Source of the DNA: Prunus persica
Taxonomy: Eukaryota; Streptophyta; Magnoliopsida; Rosales; Rosaceae
Direction of reading: 5' to 3'
Assembly: GCF_000346465.2 (NCBI RefSeq)
Contig: NC_034014.1
Location: 24,527,297-24,591,296 of the forward strand
DNA: 64,000 nucleotides
The notes under the pieces were generated by a model. That model was not told the origin of the DNA and ran no database searches. It was given only the letters and a program-made list of their open reading frames with translations. Positions 59,825 to 64,000 of the stretch are shown piece by piece. How positions within the stretch are numbered: the stretch's first letter is position 1; the number at the start of each line of letters is the position of its first letter. The position numbers and the translations under genes are program-made.

Positions 59825-60100
59825 TCACTTATTCACATCGTGTTCAGCACAAACATGTTTTATATGGGTTATGAGTTGTGCCTCATGCCGTGCCGTGACC
59901 TTATAAGATTGCATAACTTTCTTCAAGTGGGAACCATCAGATTTAACGCTGTTAGAAGAAAATTTATTCATATTAGAATCAGATCCTTCCTCCTCTTCCT
60001 TAGTCGCAGGTGAATCACCTGCTGGGTATCTGCTTTCGTTTCAGCCACGGTGAGGCTTATTTCAACACTCTCTCCTGGTTTGGAACTTATTTCATGCCGT
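59825..60100 (-). pseudogene. Unidentified coding fragment with a frameshift
   Basis: Read on the minus strand, one frame (about 60095-60020) gives EISSKPGESVEISLTVAETK and a second frame (about 60037-59828) gives SPATKEEEEGSDSNMNKFSS, then SHLKKVMQSYKVTARHEAQL and a stop at 59825-59827. Both halves have protein-like composition, but they lie in different frames with a short overlap near 60025. No splice signal explains the shift, so a decayed gene or retro-copy is likely. I do not recognise the parent family. Confidence 0.45.
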
Positions 60101-60495
60101 CCTCAATGTGAAAAATATACCTAGTATATTTTTTTAGGGAGACTTTGGAAAAGCCCAAAGGAGAGAGAAAATTTTTAAAAGAAGCAAAAATGGACAAAAT
60201 TGCCCTTATTTATTTTTTGATTTCCTAATAAATCTTTTACATTTGCATGTCTTTGGTTTGAAAGTTGAGAGGTTATTCTGTCTTTTTTGAAAAAGCTTTG
60301 GCTTTTTCCAAAAGTGAAAGTTTTTTTATGGGTAAAACCTAAATTTACTCATTTTTTTAACTATTATGGAAGATTTTTTTTCATACAAGCGATGTTCTAT
60401 TTTAATCTAATCTAAACTACTGGAAGATTTTGGGGAGCATATCCGCTCTAGCCAATTTGGCTAAGCCCTTGTCTGCAACTATTCTGGAAGATTTA

Positions 60496-60914
60496 GAGCA
60501 CTTCCACCCCTCTGGGCAAGGGCAAGGCAAGGGCTGTCACTATTCACATGAATAGTGGCAGCCCTTGCAATTTGTTTCCACCCTTATGGGCTAGAGCAAG
60601 GGCAATTACTTTTCACATGAGATATGAGAAAATGAATTTGTATAGAGTTTTTGGTGTGAGAAGTAAAGAATATGGTTAGGTATTTATAAAATAAAAAAAA
60701 TCTTAAAATTTTGATTTTTTTTTCAATTCTGTTTTGATTGCTGACATCATTATGATGTCAGCATTGTGTCATTTTGCCCGGACAGTAGCTCGGGCTGAAC
60801 TTGCCCAGGTTGCTGGGGCTCACTGTTTGCCAGGACTGGAACTCTTGCATTGCAGCTATCTTTGGTTGCTTGGGCGCCATCTTGCTAGAGCTCTCCTCAG
60901 TGGTGGAAATGCTC
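60496..60914. mobile_element. Tourist-like (PIF/Harbinger) MITE
   Basis: Terminal inverted repeats GAGCACTTCCACC and, reverse-complemented, GAGCATTTCCACC. They are flanked by the 3-bp direct repeat TTA (60493-60495 and 60915-60917), the usual PIF/Harbinger target duplication. Length 419 bp. An internal palindrome near 60522-60576 (GGCAAGGGCTG...CAGCCCTTGC) centres on TTCACATGAA. No transposase is present. Confidence 0.75.
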
Positions 60915-60954
60915 TTAGATCTAATAAAATCCTACACCATCTTTTTTTTTTTTT

Positions 60955-61440
60955 TTTGGGGGTAGAACACACCACCTGTTTTAACACATGAAAAATGTGT
61001 TCGGATTTACCTTATTGGGTTAGGTCACAAAAAATTTATCCCATTCTCAGTTTGTCATCTTACATTCTAAATTTAACCTATTTTTATTTTAAAATACTCA
61101 AGGGTGCAGAATGACGCTACAAGCAACTGGCAATCTTTGGATATCATAACATTAATATTGGGAAAAAGAATCAAGTTCTTCATTCTCCACCAACCTTTGA
61201 AAAGTAAACTTTTCATTTGTTTATTGGACGGTTTACATATTTTTTACCTAATCAAAGAATTCATCTAAAATACATACAGTATTTGCATGAAGATTTTCGA
61301 GTCATAGTAAAAAAAAAAAAAACCATTTATTAATCTTATAATGAAGTATAAGAACATATGATATAACTAGTATCCTGGTCCAGAAACAAATATGGCATGG
61401 TGTGTGTGTATATATATATATATATACAAAGAGTTTTCAT
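60955..61440. other. Intergenic, AT-rich
   Basis: A (TG)n(TA)n microsatellite lies at about 61401-61427. No gene is supported. Confidence 0.4.
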
Positions 61441-61442
61441 TT

Positions 61443-62403
61443 AGGGATTCTTCAAGTTAGCTTATTTGAGGGACATCTTTGTAGGCAGGAGCGGACCTAC
61501 TAAGGCGCAAGGAGGTGCAGCTGCACCTCCCCTTCTCGGAAAAATCATTGTAGGCACTTCAAATTGCCCCTTTGCTGAACTGGTATATAGATTACCTTAT
61601 TTCCATTTTTAACATTTTACTTTTATTTATTTTTATATTACTCCATTTACTTAAGTTTACAATGTAAATAAGGAAGTACCCCCCATTTGGATTCAAATAA
61701 AAATACTAGAAAATCAAATTCCCACCAAATCAAAATATGAAAATTTAGTTTTAGTGCAAAATACGATTTAGGCTAAAAATGATGGCTCATTAAGTCAATA
61801 TATACTTTATATTAAAATCCCATAAAATCAAGTTTTCTTATTTGATGTATAAGGAATAAAAGCCGCCAAAAATTATTTTGAGAAAATGATTATTCTGAAA
61901 AACCATTTTTCATACTTAGTCAATATTGCACCTCCACTAAAAAAATTCTGGGTCCGCCAGTGTTTGTAGGGTTCACTTTGCATTGTATTTCACTAATCCA
62001 AACCGTCTATATTTTAGATAATCATTCAAAGATCATCTCTACAATAAATCACTTGAATCCGATATCGTTTGACAACTCAATTGTGTTATTGAAATTTTAG
62101 TATTTTATTGAAGCATTGTGTTCATTGATTTTGTAGGATTCAATTGGATGTCGAAATATTTTCCGATTTGTCTAATTTTTTGCAAGGATGACCTATGAAT
62201 GTAGACTTAAAAAATAGATGGTTTGGATCGTTAGAAAATAAATCATAGGATAACTTAAAAGGTGTCCCTCAAATATATTTGAGGGATCTACGAATGTTTT
62301 TTCAACAATCCAAACTATCTATAAAATACGGTTTGAATTAATGAAATACAATATAGAATGAGCCCTACAAGGGTGTCCGAGAGATCTCTCAACTGAAGCT
62401 CCC
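61443..62403. mobile_element. Foldback element interrupted by a nested hAT MITE
   Basis: The outer arms are inverted copies: AGGGATTCTTCAAGTTAGCT on the left against, reverse-complemented, AGGGAGCTTCAGTTGAGAGA on the right. After removal of the nested insertion the left arm continues GGGTTCACTTTGCATTGTAT and the right arm GGGCTCATTCTATATTGTAT, followed in both by TTTCA(C/T)TAA and AAACCGT. The arms total about 100 bp each. The target duplication is not clear because the right flank is a TA repeat. Superfamily unassigned. Confidence 0.65.
61486..61962. mobile_element. hAT-type MITE, copy 2 (inverted relative to copy 1)
   Basis: A 477-bp element with ends CAGGAGCGGACC and, reverse-complemented, CACTGGCGGACCC. 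An exact 8-bp duplication TTTGTAGG (61478-61485 and 61963-61970) flanks it. Its reverse complement aligns to 11711-12209 over the whole length with scattered differences. Both copies share the subterminal GGAGGTGCAGCTGCACCTC palindrome and the GGGGGGTACTTCC/GGAAGTACCCCCC block. Confidence 0.92.
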
Positions 62404-63758
62404 TATATATATATATTTGATTATATATATATATATATAACCAAATATGGTAGTGATCATTGGTGATGGGAGATTCCTATTTGTCATCTTGATGACATAA
62501 GAAATGGTTCAGTTGGATTATAATTGATAATTTGATAACCTCACCTCACGGGCCTTGCTACACAAGTAATTAAACATATTGTCGTGGGAAGATTCTCGAC
62601 TGTTGATGCATGTGGGGTTCGCAATGCATGAACGGTCAAATTTCAACGAGACGCATGAGATTTACGCTAATAAAATTCTTTGTATGAAAGACCCAGTAGC
62701 TCAACTTTTAAAAAAGATTTTGAAGAAAAACCATGTTTCCTTAGTAGTCTAGAATGCCTTTTGATTGAAACACCACCTATAGGAAAGCAAATTCACTTTG
62801 ACCACTTCTCTGGTGCATAATAAATGGTTCTACAAGAAAGGCATAATGGAAACAGAAAAAAAGAGAGATTCTGCTATAGCTAGAAACAATCTTTGTGGAA
62901 CAGATGTAAATAGAGAGAATATATATACGCCGCCGCTCAAGCCTTAACCAGTTAGTAAATTAATATGACGCAAAACATTTTGGTCTACTGCACAACGTAA
63001 TAGTTGATTTACCATGTTGGGCTTAGGGTGTAACAAAGGAGACAGCTGTTTAAATTCCATAGAAAATCCCTCTCAAAAAGGAAAATCAACGCTAGGTTGG
63101 ATTTTGTTTAGTTTCTACCGTAGGTTGGGAAAGTCAGCATAGGACTAAGACAAATCCAATGTGTGGAATTTTAGTTTCTAAAGTTGGCTGGAAAAGGACT
63201 ATACTGATTAGTGTCATCAAATGAAGCCAAACCCAAGAAACAGGGAAGCACACCATACCAGTCAATTAAGTTTCCAAAACATCAAGTCTCTTAACTTCAC
63301 TGATTCTTTCACAGAGAGTAATTTTATCAAGTGGGAATTTATTCTTTAATCTTTACCTAAAGTCAAGATATCATGACCCTTTAAACTTGTTGTGGCTGCC
63401 CATCTTCGCACATTAACATCTGGTAAAAATTCCGAAAATCTTTGTTTCTACCAATGCCATGAAACTTCACTGTTACCATTTCATTAGCTGTACTCTACAT
63501 GCTAAAAGCAAACATACATATATACCTGCAGAAATTTTGAGTTCAATCTTAGCTATGGCTGACTAGCTGCAGGGCATTCTGCTAGCTCAAAAATTATACC
63601 ATCTCTTTTTGGCAACTATATATATCTTTAACAAGATCCCAAAACCAATTTAACCAAGTTGGGAAAGCACTACTGTTATCATGATCATGATATGATTCAG
63701 TTATACCTATAAACTTGAGGGGGTTTAATTTCTCCTTACATATCAGACTTCTGAATCA
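62404..63758. other. Intergenic and upstream region of the FUSC gene
   Basis: TA-rich microsatellites lie at about 62403-62440. No gene is supported up to the ATG at 63759. Confidence 0.4.
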
Positions 63759-64000
63759 ATGAGTCCGGGCAGCAGGACTGCCTGGAACTGTGCCTTGTGG
63801 TGCCTAAGGCTACGCTCAGCTTTCCAAACCATCTTAGCCTGCAGCATAGTCTACACCACCACACTCTACGGTCCACAGCCTCTCAGGCAGCTAGTAGCCT
63901 ACCCTGCATACTCTTACCTCACCACCATCCTGATCGTGTCAGACGCGACTCTTGGGGACTCGCTGAGAGGCTTCTGGCATGCCCTTTGCGCTTGTGTTCA
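63759..64000 (+). CDS. FUSC-type membrane transporter, N-terminal part (truncated at the window edge)
   Basis: An open frame from ATG 63759 to the window end (80 codons). After a short start (MSPGSRTAWNCALWCLRLRS) it encodes a hydrophobic segment, AFQTILACSIVYTTTLYGP, and LVAYPAYSYLTTILIVSDAT followed by LGDSLRGFWHAL. The LYGP...FPAFSY..ILIV.DATLGD.LRG pattern is the N-terminus of plant fusaric-acid-resistance-like (FUSC) membrane proteins, whose substrates are largely unknown. The rest of the protein lies outside the window. GC content rises sharply at the ATG, supporting the start. Confidence 0.8.
   Translation, partial: MSPGSRTAWNCALWCLRLRSAFQTILACSIVYTTTLYGPQPLRQLVAYPAYSYLTTILIVSDATLGDSLRGFWHALCACV

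Overview
This window looks like nuclear DNA of a flowering plant, most likely a eudicot. The genes have many short AT-rich introns. The set includes chloroplast-targeted ArgJ, a pentatricopeptide-repeat protein, an SPKK-type histone H2A, a class I ADF and a copia element primed by initiator tRNA-Met. I cannot fix the family from sequence alone; a rosid tree such as Rosaceae is plausible but is inference.

Layout. 0-2 kb: 5' half of a RABE1/Rab8 small GTPase gene on the minus strand, running off the left edge. 2-12.3 kb: gene-poor and repeat-rich, with a Mutator-like foldback element, a complete copia retrotransposon (4747-9758, minus strand, identical 199-bp LTRs, open 1521-residue polyprotein, GAGGT target duplication), a probable TIR element and a hAT-type MITE. 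12.6-16.4 kb: soluble inorganic pyrophosphatase (plus). 17.8-18.4 kb: conserved plant protein of unknown function (plus). 21.7-24.4 kb: a convergent histone pair, H2B (plus) and H2A.W-like H2A (minus), with a tRNA-Asn(GUU) between them. 25.4-26.5 kb: decayed hAT element. 27.0-29.0 kb: two-exon gene of unknown function with a 42-codon upstream ORF. 29.7-33.2 kb: 16-exon ArgJ (minus). 34.7-35.8 kb: small RRM protein (minus). 36.9-42.6 kb: 18-exon PHD/GNAT chromatin protein (minus). 43-53.7 kb: mostly intergenic, with a Helitron, an Ac/Ds-like hAT element, further TIR elements and one small Ala-rich ORF. 53.9-55.3 kb: actin-depolymerizing factor (plus). 56.9-59.2 kb: intronless PPR protein (plus). 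59.8-62.4 kb: a decayed coding fragment, a Tourist-like element and a foldback element with a hAT MITE nested in it. 63.76 kb to the right edge: start of an FUSC-type membrane protein (plus).

The genes are separate eukaryotic transcription units and do not form an operon or one pathway. Their order is informative. From memory, Rab8, pyrophosphatase, H2B, the uORF gene, PHD/GNAT and the PPR gene lie in the same order on Arabidopsis chromosome 3 (about AT3G53610-AT3G53700). H2B, the uORF gene, ArgJ, RRM and PHD/GNAT lie together on chromosome 2 (about AT2G37470-AT2G37520). This window would then hold the unfractionated ancestral order.

Exon boundaries were read by eye from splice consensus and reading-frame continuity. 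ArgJ, RRM, PHD/GNAT, pyrophosphatase, ADF and H2A all join into uninterrupted frames. I see no obviously new biological system. The best leads are the peptide-like uORF at 27098, two GC-AG introns, the young copia copy and the nested transposons.
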